Assembly (NCBI GenBank): GCA_021163705.1
Contig: JAGGTO010000064.1
Location: 1 to 16,018 of the forward strand
Direction: 5' to 3'
Source: Thermoplasmata archaeon
GTDB lineage: Archaea > Thermoplasmatota > Thermoplasmata > Thermoplasmatales > Aciduliprofundaceae
DNA: 16,018 nucleotides
Part shown: positions 1 through 6,752 of the stretch, piece by piece
Numbering within the stretch: the stretch's first letter is position 1
Layout: each line of letters starts with the position of its first letter
The notes under the pieces: model-generated
Database searches by the model: none
What the model saw: only the letters and a program-made list of their open reading frames with translations
What the model was told of the DNA's origin: nothing
Position numbers and translations under genes: made by a program

Positions 1-2
1 AG

Positions 3-191
3 AAATTGGTGGATGATGTTGACAGAAAAATTCTCGAGTTGCTCTCTGTGGAAAGAAAAAGCGGTGAACTGAGCAAAATGTTAGGTGTATCTAAGCCAAC
101 AGTTCTCAAACGTATTAAGAGATTGGAACAAATGGGGCTTGTAAAAAGTGTTGGTTCCGGTGCACATAAGAGATATGTTGCCAGGAGGTGA
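3..191 (+). CDS. Winged helix-turn-helix protein, 5' end uncertain or cut by the window edge
   Basis: The open frame runs into the window edge and ends at TGA 189-191. The visible 60 or so residues form one compact helix-turn-helix: an initial helix (VDRKILELL), then SGELSKMLGVSKPTVLKRIK as the turn and recognition helix, then EQMGLVKSVG followed by KRYV as the wing. This is the pattern of MarR/ArsR/Lrp-type DNA-binding domains. A TTG at 6 or GTG at 9 could start a very short complete protein, but neither has a Shine-Dalgarno site in view. It may equally be the C-terminal DNA-binding domain of a longer protein. No effector domain is visible, so the regulated genes and ligand cannot be named. 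Confidence 0.6.
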   Translation, partial: KLVDDVDRKILELLSVERKSGELSKMLGVSKPTVLKRIKRLEQMGLVKSVGSGAHKRYVARR

Positions 192-200
192 GTTACCTCC
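184..200 (+). other. Hairpin pairing an SD-like sequence with its complement
   Basis: GGAGGT (184-189) and ACCTCC (195-200) are perfect 6-base inverted repeats around a 5-base loop, overlapping the stop codon of the helix-turn-helix gene. The left arm is a near-ideal Shine-Dalgarno sequence with no start codon at a usable distance. No T-run follows, so it does not look like a normal terminator. Its function is unknown. Confidence 0.4.
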
Positions 201-261
201 ACAAAATTTAAGGCGATAATTGATATAGGGATATAAAACTTCCAGCAGTCCGAAGGATATG

Positions 262-270
262 TTTTTATAG
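262..270 (+). promoter_or_regulatory. TATA-like box of thrS, leaderless start
   Basis: TTTTTATAG is centred about 27 bases before the thrS ATG at 293, and there is no Shine-Dalgarno site between them. This is the spacing expected for an archaeal promoter whose transcript begins at or very near the start codon. Confidence 0.5.
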
Positions 271-292
271 AAAAATCAAAATTACCTTATCT

Positions 293-2134
293 ATGCGTGT
301 ACTTTTTATCCATGCGGATTACATAGAGTTTGAGGCAAAGAGCAAGGCAATGAAGGCAGCGGAGGAAATTGAGAGGAAGAGAGAGCGATATGAGGAATGT
401 CTAGTTGCATTCATAAGTGTGGAAGAGGGAGATTCCTCGCTTCTCCATAAGGCGGTGGATGAAATTGAAGATGTTGCAAAGAAGGTGAATGCCGAGAGAA
501 TAGTGCTATATCCATATGCACATCTCAGTAGCAATCTTGCGGGAGCATCGGAGGCCATGGATGTGCTAAGAAATCTTGAGGAAGAGATGAAGAAAAGAGG
601 ATATGAGGTCCATCGTGCACCATTTGGCTGGTACAAGAGCTTTGTTATTTCCTGCAAGGGGCATCCTCTGAGCGAACTGAGCAAGGAGATAAAGAGTGAG
701 GAGAAGGAGGAGGAAAGCGAAGCTCTGAAGGCCGAGAAGAGGACAACATACTGGTATATAATGGATACCGATGGTAATCTGCACAGTGTGGAAGAATTCG
801 ATTACAGGGATTATCCAAATCTGAAGAAATTTGCGGATTATGAGATTTCAGGCTCCAGAGCAGCGAAGGAAATTCCGCCACATGTGAAGCTCATGCAATC
901 CTTAGAGATAGCGGATTACGAGCCTGGAAGCGATTCTGGAAATATGAGATACTATCCAAAGGGCAAGCTTATAAAAGCATTGATTGAAGAATATGTTGAG
1001 TCGAGAGTTCTGGATTATGGAGCCATGCAGGTTGAAACCCCAATAATGTATGACTACGAGCATCCCTCGCTGAAATCGTATCTCAATCGTTTTCCAGCCA
1101 GGCAGTACATTGTGCTCTCGGGGAGAGATAAATACTTTCTGCGTTTTGCTGCCTGCTTTGGGCAGTTTCTGATGATGCATGATGCAACCATATCATATAA
1201 GAATCTCCCCCTCAAAATATACGAACTGGCCAAGTACTCCTTCAGAAGGGAGCAGAAAGGAGAACTCTCAGGATTGCGAAGATTGAGGGCATTCACCATG
1301 CCCGATATGCATACCCTTGCAAGAGATCTGAGAGAAGCGATGGAGGAATTCAAGAAACAGTATGAGATGGCCATAGAAGTCCTCCGAGATTTTGGATTAA
1401 GCCTTGGAGATTACGAGGTTGCAATTCGTTTTACCCGTGACTTCTATGAGGAGAATAAGGAATTTATAAAGGAGCTTGTTAGGCTTGTGGACAGGCCTGT
1501 CCTTATACAGATGTGGGATGAGCGTTTCTTCTATTTTGTTCTCAAATTCGAGTTCAATTTTGTGGATTCCTTAAACAAGGCGGCTGCACTGAGCACCGTT
1601 CAGATAGATGTGGAGAATGCAGAGAGGTATGGGATCACATACTACGATGAGAATGGTGAGGAGAAATATCCATATATTCTGCACTGCTCTCCAAGCGGAG
1701 CTGTGGAGCGTGTTATATATGCGATGCTTGAGAAGGCTGATATGGATGCAAAGAAAGGGAAGAAGCCCATGCTTCCTGTATGGCTGAGCCCTACACAGAT
1801 TCGCATAATACCTGTGAGGGATGAATTTACAGGCTGTGCAATTCAGGAGATGGATTATTTTGCCAAAGAGGGATTCCGTGTGGATGTGGATGATAGAGAC
1901 CTTACCGTTTCGAGAAAAATAAGGGATGCAGAGAAGGAATGGATCCCCTACATAGTTGTAATGGGAGAGAAGGAGAAGGAGAGAGATATTCTCACAGTGA
2001 GAATAAGGGGAGACGGAGTTAAAGAGATGAAGAGGGAAGAACTTTTGGAAATTCTCAGGAATGAGACTGAAGGTAAGCCAAAGCGCAGATTGCCGCTTCC
2101 ACCGCTGCTCTCCGAGAGGCCAAGGTTCAGATAG
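293..2134 (+). CDS. thrS: Threonyl-tRNA synthetase, archaeal type
   Basis: Charges tRNA-Thr with threonine in the cytoplasm. Residues 1-145 match the archaeal-specific editing domain, which is related to D-aminoacyl-tRNA deacylase and removes mischarged serine; it opens with RVLFIHADYIEFEAK. The class II catalytic core follows: motif 2 begins FRRE at 317-320 and continues GELSGLRRLRAFTMPDMH, and motif 3 holds ER at 472-473. The zinc ligands are apparent as Cys288, His340 and His464. The anticodon-binding domain starts near residue 498 (LSPTQIRIIPV). The 613-residue length fits archaeal ThrRS. The ATG at 293 is chosen because the conserved N-terminus begins there and a TATA-like box lies about 27 bases upstream. 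The gene ends 8 bases inside the convergent gene on the other strand. Confidence 0.96.
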   Translation: MRVLFIHADYIEFEAKSKAMKAAEEIERKRERYEECLVAFISVEEGDSSLLHKAVDEIEDVAKKVNAERIVLYPYAHLSSNLAGASEAMDVLRNLEEEMKKRGYEVHRAPFGWYKSFVISCKGHPLSELSKEIKSEEKEEESEALKAEKRTTYWYIMDTDGNLHSVEEFDYRDYPNLKKFADYEISGSRAAKEIPPHVKLMQSLEIADYEPGSDSGNMRYYPKGKLIKALIEEYVESRVLDYGAMQVETPIMYDYEHPSLKSYLNRFPARQYIVLSGRDKYFLRFAACFGQFLMMHDATISYKNLPLKIYELAKYSFRREQKGELSGLRRLRAFTMPDMHTLARDLREAMEEFKKQYEMAIEVLRDFGLSLGDYEVAIRFTRDFYEENKEFIKELVRLVDRPVLIQMWDERFFYFVLKFEFNFVDSLNKAAALSTVQIDVENAERYGITYYDENGEEKYPYILHCSPSGAVERVIYAMLEKADMDAKKGKKPMLPVWLSPTQIRIIPVRDEFTGCAIQEMDYFAKEGFRVDVDDRDLTVSRKIRDAEKEWIPYIVVMGEKEKERDILTVRIRGDGVKEMKREELLEILRNETEGKPKRRLPLPPLLSERPRFR

Positions 2135-2525
2135 ACTTCCTCAATTTTTTAATTTTTGAGAGGTAGCGCGAGAGCTTTATATCCTCCGGGGAAACTTCGA
2201 TTATGCGTCCATCATTGATTACGAAATGTCTCAGTGGAAATTTTTTCTCGCTGTAGCGTAATACCTCCTGGGCTATATAATGCATCTGCACGCAGTGAGG
2301 TGAACCATCTTTTGTGAGAACAACAAGCTCTTTGGCGACGGACATCATGGTGATGAGTTTGTAGAAAAGCATGTTTATATGCTCTTTTTCCGGGCAGAAG
2401 GATAGTGGAGTGTAATCCTTAAAATCTGCAAGAAATTCAGGGTTTTCATCTATGCATGAGCCGTAGAGAAGCAGTTTTTTCCCTCGAATATATTTGCCCT
2501 TGGCATTGGTGCTCATGATTTCCAT
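2127..2525 (-). CDS. Conserved-looking hypothetical protein with three cysteines, 132 residues
   Basis: I do not recognise a family with known function. The soluble protein has a GSCIDENP motif (Cys24), FCPEKEH (Cys44), and a histidine/cysteine cluster DGSPHCVQMH (His77, Cys78, His82). A segment HFVINDGRIIEVSPE follows and the C-terminal tail is basic. The cysteines could bind metal or an Fe-S cluster, but spacing alone does not prove it. There is no signal peptide or membrane segment. The start at 2525 is supported by AGGT six bases upstream; Met4 (2516) is the alternative. The gene is divergent from eno and convergent with thrS. An inverted repeat covers its start codon. The composition matches its neighbours and the frame is clean, so it is probably a real gene. 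Confidence 0.7.
   Translation of the reverse strand: MEIMSTNAKGKYIRGKKLLLYGSCIDENPEFLADFKDYTPLSFCPEKEHINMLFYKLITMMSVAKELVVLTKDGSPHCVQMHYIAQEVLRYSEKKFPLRHFVINDGRIIEVSPEDIKLSRYLSKIKKLRKSI
2139..2160 (+). terminator. T-rich terminator with small hairpin after thrS
   Basis: CTCAA (2140-2144) pairs with TTGAG (2156-2160), and the loop holds T6-AA-T5. It begins just after the thrS stop. Oligo-T tracts are typical archaeal terminators. It lies within the 3' coding end of the convergent gene, where the same bases encode Lys-rich sequence. Confidence 0.5.
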
Positions 2526-2540
2526 AATATACCTATGGAA
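2520..2540. promoter_or_regulatory. Inverted repeat between the divergent 132-residue gene and eno
   Basis: TTCCATA (2520-2526) and TATGGAA (2534-2540) are perfect 7-base arms around a 7-base spacer. The repeat covers the start codon of the - strand gene and lies upstream of the eno TATA box. The geometry (centre-to-centre 14 bases) could suit a dimeric repressor or an mRNA hairpin; neither is proven. Confidence 0.35.
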
Positions 2541-2565
2541 TTATTTTAAAAATAGTTTTGCAAAC

Positions 2566-2573
2566 TTTAAATA
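2566..2573 (+). promoter_or_regulatory. TATA box of the eno operon
   Basis: TTTAAATA is a good archaeal TATA box, about 43 bases before the eno ATG. It predicts a start near 2595 and a short leader that carries GAGGTGA (2599-2605), six bases before the start codon. Confidence 0.55.
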
Positions 2574-2611
2574 TTTGATGAGCATAGCCTTTAAAAAAGA
2601 GGTGAAATAGG

Positions 2612-3817
2612 ATGACCCTTATTGAGGATATTGTCATAAGAAAAATACTGGATTCGAGAGGTAATCCTACGGTTGAGGTGGAAGTTTACACGTTGAGTGG
2701 ATACGGTAGAGCTGCAGCCCCAGCCGGAAAATCCACAGGCAAGCATGAGGTGAAGGCATATCCTGCGGGAGGTATAGACGCAGGAATAAAATATTTCAAG
2801 GAGAAGATGGACAATCTCATAGGGATGGATGCAACTCGCCAGGAGGATGTGGATGCCATGCTTCATGAGATTGATGGCACGGAGAATTTCTCAATGCTTG
2901 GTGGGAATATTGCAGTTGCAGTATCGCTTGCTGTTGCAAAGGCGGCCGCCAATTCTCTGGGATTACCATTCTATCAGTATCTGGGAGGAGTATATGCCAC
3001 AAAGGTACCCAAACCTGTGGGAAATGTTCTTGGAGGTGGCAAGCATGCTGTTGGAGGTACCACAATACAGGAGATGCTAGCAGTTCCCATGAGTGAGAGT
3101 GCAAGGGATAATGTGTTTGCTAATGCTGAGATTCATAGAGTTCTCGGTAAAAAGCTAAGGGAGAGATTTCCCAATATCTCTATAGGGCTTGGTGATGAGA
3201 AGGCTTGGATTGCTCCCATGGATGATATTGAAGCCATAGAGCTTCTTGTGGAAGCAATAGAGGAAGTGAAGGGGGAATATGGTATAGAGATTAAGCCCGC
3301 GCTGGATTTAGCTGCAAGCTCATTTTATAGGGATGGAAAATATGTGTACAGGAATGGAGAGAAGACTCCAGAGGAGCAAATAGAGTTTGTGGAATCTCTG
3401 GTAAAGGATTATGGAATCTATATAGTGGAGGATCCGCTTCATGAGGATGATTTTGAAGGATTTGCCGAGCTAACTAGGAGGATAGGACATCTTGCCTACA
3501 TTGTGGGTGATGATTTATTTGTGACGAATGTGAAGAGAATAAAGATGGGAATTGAAAAAGGTGCGGCAAATGCCGTGCTTATAAAACCAAATCAAATAGG
3601 CACCTTAACTGATACTGTAAATGCTATAAAGCTTGCCAAGGAAAATGGCTATGCTACGGTGATCTCCCATAGAAGTGGAGAGACCTGTGATACGAGCATA
3701 GCGCATATTGGCGTTGCATTTGGATGTGAATTCATAAAGACTGGTGCTATAGGTGGAGAGAGAACTGCGAAGTTGAATGAATTAATTAGGATAGAGGAAG
3801 AGATAAAAGGTGAGTGA
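2612..3817 (+). CDS. eno: Enolase (phosphopyruvate hydratase)
   Basis: Interconverts 2-phosphoglycerate and phosphoenolpyruvate in glycolysis and gluconeogenesis. Recognisable segments are RKILDSRGNPTVEVEV at the N-terminus, the GGGKHAVGGTTIQEM segment with the substrate-region Glu, GDE before residue 200, LDLAASSFY and VEDPLHEDDF (magnesium ligands), GDDLFVTN, the catalytic Lys in LIKPNQIGT, the His in SHRSGETCDT, and the C-terminal Lys region TAKLNELIRIEEE. At 401 residues it is slightly shorter than most enolases. Two loops differ from the usual form: AGKSTGKHE where AGASTG or SGASTG is common, and GDEKAW where GDEGGF is common. The start is set by GAGGTGA six bases upstream. It forms a tight operon with rpsB and the MEMO gene. 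Confidence 0.96.
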   Translation: MTLIEDIVIRKILDSRGNPTVEVEVYTLSGYGRAAAPAGKSTGKHEVKAYPAGGIDAGIKYFKEKMDNLIGMDATRQEDVDAMLHEIDGTENFSMLGGNIAVAVSLAVAKAAANSLGLPFYQYLGGVYATKVPKPVGNVLGGGKHAVGGTTIQEMLAVPMSESARDNVFANAEIHRVLGKKLRERFPNISIGLGDEKAWIAPMDDIEAIELLVEAIEEVKGEYGIEIKPALDLAASSFYRDGKYVYRNGEKTPEEQIEFVESLVKDYGIYIVEDPLHEDDFEGFAELTRRIGHLAYIVGDDLFVTNVKRIKMGIEKGAANAVLIKPNQIGTLTDTVNAIKLAKENGYATVISHRSGETCDTSIAHIGVAFGCEFIKTGAIGGERTAKLNELIRIEEEIKGE

Positions 3818-3819
3818 AT

Positions 3820-4419
3820 ATGGGAGAGCTTTTAGTAGATGAAAACACATATCTGACGGCGGGAGTGCACATCGGTACGCAGGTGAAAAACAAAGATATG
3901 ATGAAATTTATTTACAAGGTACGCAGTGATGGTCTCTATATACTTGATATAGAGAAGACGGATGAAAGAATAAGGCTTGCAGCAAAATTCTTAGCGAGAT
4001 ATGCTCCTGAGGAGATTCTTGTGGCTGCACAGAGACAGTATGGTCAGAAGCCAGCCATAATGTTTGCTCAGGCCATAGGAGGTGCAAAGGTTGTTGCGGG
4101 AAGATTTATTCCGGGAACATTAACAAATCCGCAGCTTCCCAACTATATCGAGCCAAGTGTAATTTTCATAAACGATCCTGCGGCAGATTCCCAGGCTCTG
4201 AGAGAAGCAGTCAAATCAAAGATACCGGTGGTGGCGTTATGCGATGCAAATAATCGCACGAGCTTTGTGGATCTTGTAATACCTGCAAACAACAAGGGTA
4301 GAAGGGCATTGGCATTAGTTTACTGGCTTCTCGCCAGAGAAATACTGAAAGAGAGAGGAGATATAAAAAATAACGAAGAATTTAAATATAAGGTCGAGGA
4401 TTTCGAGGCACCGCTATGA
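3820..4419 (+). CDS. rpsB: Small ribosomal subunit protein uS2
   Basis: Archaeal-type ribosomal protein S2, a component of the 30S subunit. Family hallmarks are YLTAGVHIGTQ near the N-terminus, FIYKVRSDGLYILDIEKTDERI, GRFIPGTLTNPQ in the middle, and the C-terminal VALCDANNRTSFVDLVIPANNKGRRALALVYWLLAREIL. The length (199 residues) is normal for archaeal uS2. The ATG at 3820 is preferred over the in-frame GTG at 3814 because AGGTGA (3808-3813) sits six bases before the ATG but abuts the GTG. It follows eno by 2 bases and overlaps the next gene by ATGA, so the three genes are translationally coupled. Confidence 0.95.
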   Translation: MGELLVDENTYLTAGVHIGTQVKNKDMMKFIYKVRSDGLYILDIEKTDERIRLAAKFLARYAPEEILVAAQRQYGQKPAIMFAQAIGGAKVVAGRFIPGTLTNPQLPNYIEPSVIFINDPAADSQALREAVKSKIPVVALCDANNRTSFVDLVIPANNKGRRALALVYWLLAREILKERGDIKNNEEFKYKVEDFEAPL

Positions 4420-5234
4420 GAGTTCCTGCAGTTTCAGGGCAGTTTTATCCTTCGGAAAGAGATGAGCTTGATTCGCTCATCAGAGAACTCTATCTTCATC
4501 CTTTGGGTCCTGGAGAAATACCTACCCTCGTACAGGATGGAGAGCGAAGAATAAAGGGTGGAGTGGTGCCTCATGCGGGCTATATCTTTTCAGGTCCTGT
4601 GGCAGCCCATTTTTATGCATCTCTTGCAAAGGATGGCTGTCCGGAAAGTTTTATAATAATAGGGCCAAATCATTATGGAGTGGGCTCTCCCATAGCCTTA
4701 AGCATGGAAGATTTTCTAACGCCATATGGTGTTGCAAGGATAGATAAGGAACTTGCAAAAAGTATAGCAAAGGAGTTTGTGGATATAGATGAGCATGCCC
4801 ATAGATATGAGCACAGCATAGAGGTTCAGCTTCCATTCCTTCAATTTTTAAAGAGAGAGATAAAATTTGTGCCTATAGCCATGCTCTCTCAGGAGTATGA
4901 GATGGCCGTAGAGCTTGGAAAAGTGTTGAGAGATGCCATAGATGGAAAGGATGTGGTTATAATAGCCTCCTCAGATTTCTCACATTATGTTCCAAAGAAG
5001 GTGGCTTACGCAAATGATATGAGGGCAATTGAGAAAATTTTAAAAGGAGATGTTAAGGGTCTCTATGATGTGATTTACAGATATGGGATAAGCATGTGCG
5101 GTTATGGTGCAGTTGCTGCAATGCTTACCGCAACGGGAGGAAGAGGTAAGCTTTTAAAATATGCCACCAGCGGGGATGTTCAGCCGATGAATGAAGTGGT
5201 TGGTTATGCGGCTATTAAAGTGGAAAGATTGTAA
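4416..5234 (+). CDS. MEMO1 family protein (AmmeMemoRadiSam system protein B-like)
   Basis: Belongs to the MEMO family, a metal-binding fold related to class III extradiol dioxygenases and found in archaea, bacteria and eukaryotes; its molecular role in archaea is not settled. Visible features are VPAVSGQFYPS at the N-terminus, VPHAGYIFSGPVAAH with His53, GPNHYGVGSP with His86, YEHSIEVQLPFLQ with His133, SSDFSHY with His190 and SMCGYGA with Cys228. His53, His86 and Cys228 correspond to the iron/copper site described for human MEMO1. Length 272 is typical. The start ATG overlaps the uS2 stop. In archaea this gene commonly sits next to rpsB, so the context supports the family call but does not reveal the function. 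Confidence 0.92.
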   Translation: MRVPAVSGQFYPSERDELDSLIRELYLHPLGPGEIPTLVQDGERRIKGGVVPHAGYIFSGPVAAHFYASLAKDGCPESFIIIGPNHYGVGSPIALSMEDFLTPYGVARIDKELAKSIAKEFVDIDEHAHRYEHSIEVQLPFLQFLKREIKFVPIAMLSQEYEMAVELGKVLRDAIDGKDVVIIASSDFSHYVPKKVAYANDMRAIEKILKGDVKGLYDVIYRYGISMCGYGAVAAMLTATGGRGKLLKYATSGDVQPMNEVVGYAAIKVERL

Positions 5235-5245
5235 CTCTCCATAAT

Positions 5246-5274
5246 CTTTAAATTGAAGAGATGCATGCTTATAC
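5246..5274 (+). promoter_or_regulatory. Candidate promoter of the aminopeptidase gene
   Basis: The short gap after the MEMO gene contains two TATA-like stretches, CTTTAAATT (5246-5254) and TTATACAA (about 5269-5276). The first would give a leader of about 30 bases containing GAGGTGA (5293-5299), the second an almost leaderless start. I cannot choose between them. Confidence 0.3.
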
Positions 5275-5304
5275 AAAACTCCATAAAAATTAGAGGTGAT
5301 GGGC

Positions 5305-6720
5305 ATGGCTAAAAAGAAAGAAAGTTTGGAAGAGAAATTAGGGATGAAAAAGAAGAGTATGTGGCTCACCTTGAAAAAAAGCGAAATAAAGAGGGCGATG
5401 AGTTTTGCTGAGGACTACAAGAAATTTTTGAGGGATGTGAAAACTGAGAGAGAAAGCGTGGATTATATGATAAAAATTGCAAAGGAGCGTGGGTTCAAGG
5501 ATTTATCCAAGGCCAAGACTTTAAGCCCAGGAGATAAGTTCTACATTCATAACAGGGGAAAGAGCCTTGCTCTAGGGGTTGTGGGCAAAAAGCCCTATGA
5601 AGGATTCAGACTTGTTGTATCTCACATAGATTCACCCCGTCTTGACTTAAAACCAAATCCCCTTGTTGAGGATTCCGATGCTTCTTTAGCCTTGCTAAAG
5701 ACTCATTACTATGGGGGCATAAAGAAGTATCAGTGGGTTTCAACACCTCTTGCAATTCATGGAGTTGTATACACAAAGGATGGAAAGAGGATAGATATAA
5801 GGATTGGCGATAATCCTGGAGACCCGGTGTTTGTGATACCTGATCTCTTGCCGCATCTTGCTCGCCGGGCACAGGGAGACAGAAAACTCTTCGAGGGAAT
5901 AAAGGGTGAAGAGCTACAGCTTGTGGTGGGCAATATACCTGTGGAGGATGAGGAGATAAAAAATAAGATAAAGACTGCAGTGCTGAAGCATCTCAACGAG
6001 AAGTACGGGATAACGGAGGAGGATTTCAATTCTGCAGATCTTGAGATAGTTCCTGCCTATGATCCCAGGGATGTGGGATTTGACAGGAGTATGATAGGTG
6101 CATATGGACAGGATGACAGGATATGCGCCTACACATCCTTCAGGGCAATTTTGGAAGTTGAAGAGCCAACATACACAAGCATTGCCTTCTTCTACGATAA
6201 AGAGGAGATTGGTAGTGATGGAAATGTCGGTGCTCAAAGTAATTTCCTGGAGTATGTTTTGGCCAAGGTCCTATCCCTCATGAAGCCCAATTATACTCAT
6301 GTGGAATTTCTGGATATACTCTACAAGACAAAGGCAATTAGTGCGGATGTAAGTGCTGCTATTAATCCTCTGTTCAAAGGTGTGCACGATATACCCAATG
6401 CTGCCAAGGCTGGCTATGGGGTTGTGATATCGAAATACACGGGCCATGGAGGAAAATATGGATCAAGCGAAGCCACTGCCGAATTCATGGCTGAGATAAG
6501 GGCCCTTTTTGCAAAGCATAATGTCCCGTATCAGGTGGCAGAGCTTGGAAAGGTAGATGAGGGAGGTGGAGGAACCATAGCCAAGTTCTTTGCACAGTAC
6601 GGCATGGATGTTGTTGATATGGGCCCAGGAATAATAGGAATGCACTCTCCCTTTGAAATTGCAAGCAAGATGGATATATGGAGCGCTTATCTTGCCTATA
6701 AAGTCTTCCTCTCCCAGTGA
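5305..6720 (+). CDS. M18 family metallo-aminopeptidase
   Basis: Zinc aminopeptidase of the M18 (aspartyl aminopeptidase-like) family, cytosolic, probably working in peptide turnover. Metal and catalytic signatures in order are VVSHIDSPRLDLKP (His107), YGQDDRICAY (Asp270/271), FYDKEEIGSDG (Glu300, Glu301), ISADVSAAINP (Asp348) and GIIGMHSPFE (His447). The 471-residue length fits the family. The N-terminus is Lys-rich. The chosen ATG at 5305 lies five bases after GAGGTGA; the in-frame GTG at 5296 and ATG at 5299 lie inside that ribosome-binding site and are unlikely starts. The usual SADMAHA segment is SADVSAA here, a form I would expect in the shorter prokaryotic M18 branch. It is convergent with the hydrogenase operon, 13 bases apart. 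Confidence 0.93.
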   Translation: MAKKKESLEEKLGMKKKSMWLTLKKSEIKRAMSFAEDYKKFLRDVKTERESVDYMIKIAKERGFKDLSKAKTLSPGDKFYIHNRGKSLALGVVGKKPYEGFRLVVSHIDSPRLDLKPNPLVEDSDASLALLKTHYYGGIKKYQWVSTPLAIHGVVYTKDGKRIDIRIGDNPGDPVFVIPDLLPHLARRAQGDRKLFEGIKGEELQLVVGNIPVEDEEIKNKIKTAVLKHLNEKYGITEEDFNSADLEIVPAYDPRDVGFDRSMIGAYGQDDRICAYTSFRAILEVEEPTYTSIAFFYDKEEIGSDGNVGAQSNFLEYVLAKVLSLMKPNYTHVEFLDILYKTKAISADVSAAINPLFKGVHDIPNAAKAGYGVVISKYTGHGGKYGSSEATAEFMAEIRALFAKHNVPYQVAELGKVDEGGGGTIAKFFAQYGMDVVDMGPGIIGMHSPFEIASKMDIWSAYLAYKVFLSQ

Positions 6721-6752
6721 CTTTTTCCCATCCCTACTCTTTTATTCTTATT
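6721..6752 (+). terminator. T-rich terminator region after the aminopeptidase gene
   Basis: Directly after the stop the + strand carries several T-tracts (CTTTTT, CTCTTTTATTCTTATTA). This is typical of archaeal termination for + strand transcripts. It overlaps the last codons of the convergent [NiFe]-hydrogenase gene. Confidence 0.4.
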
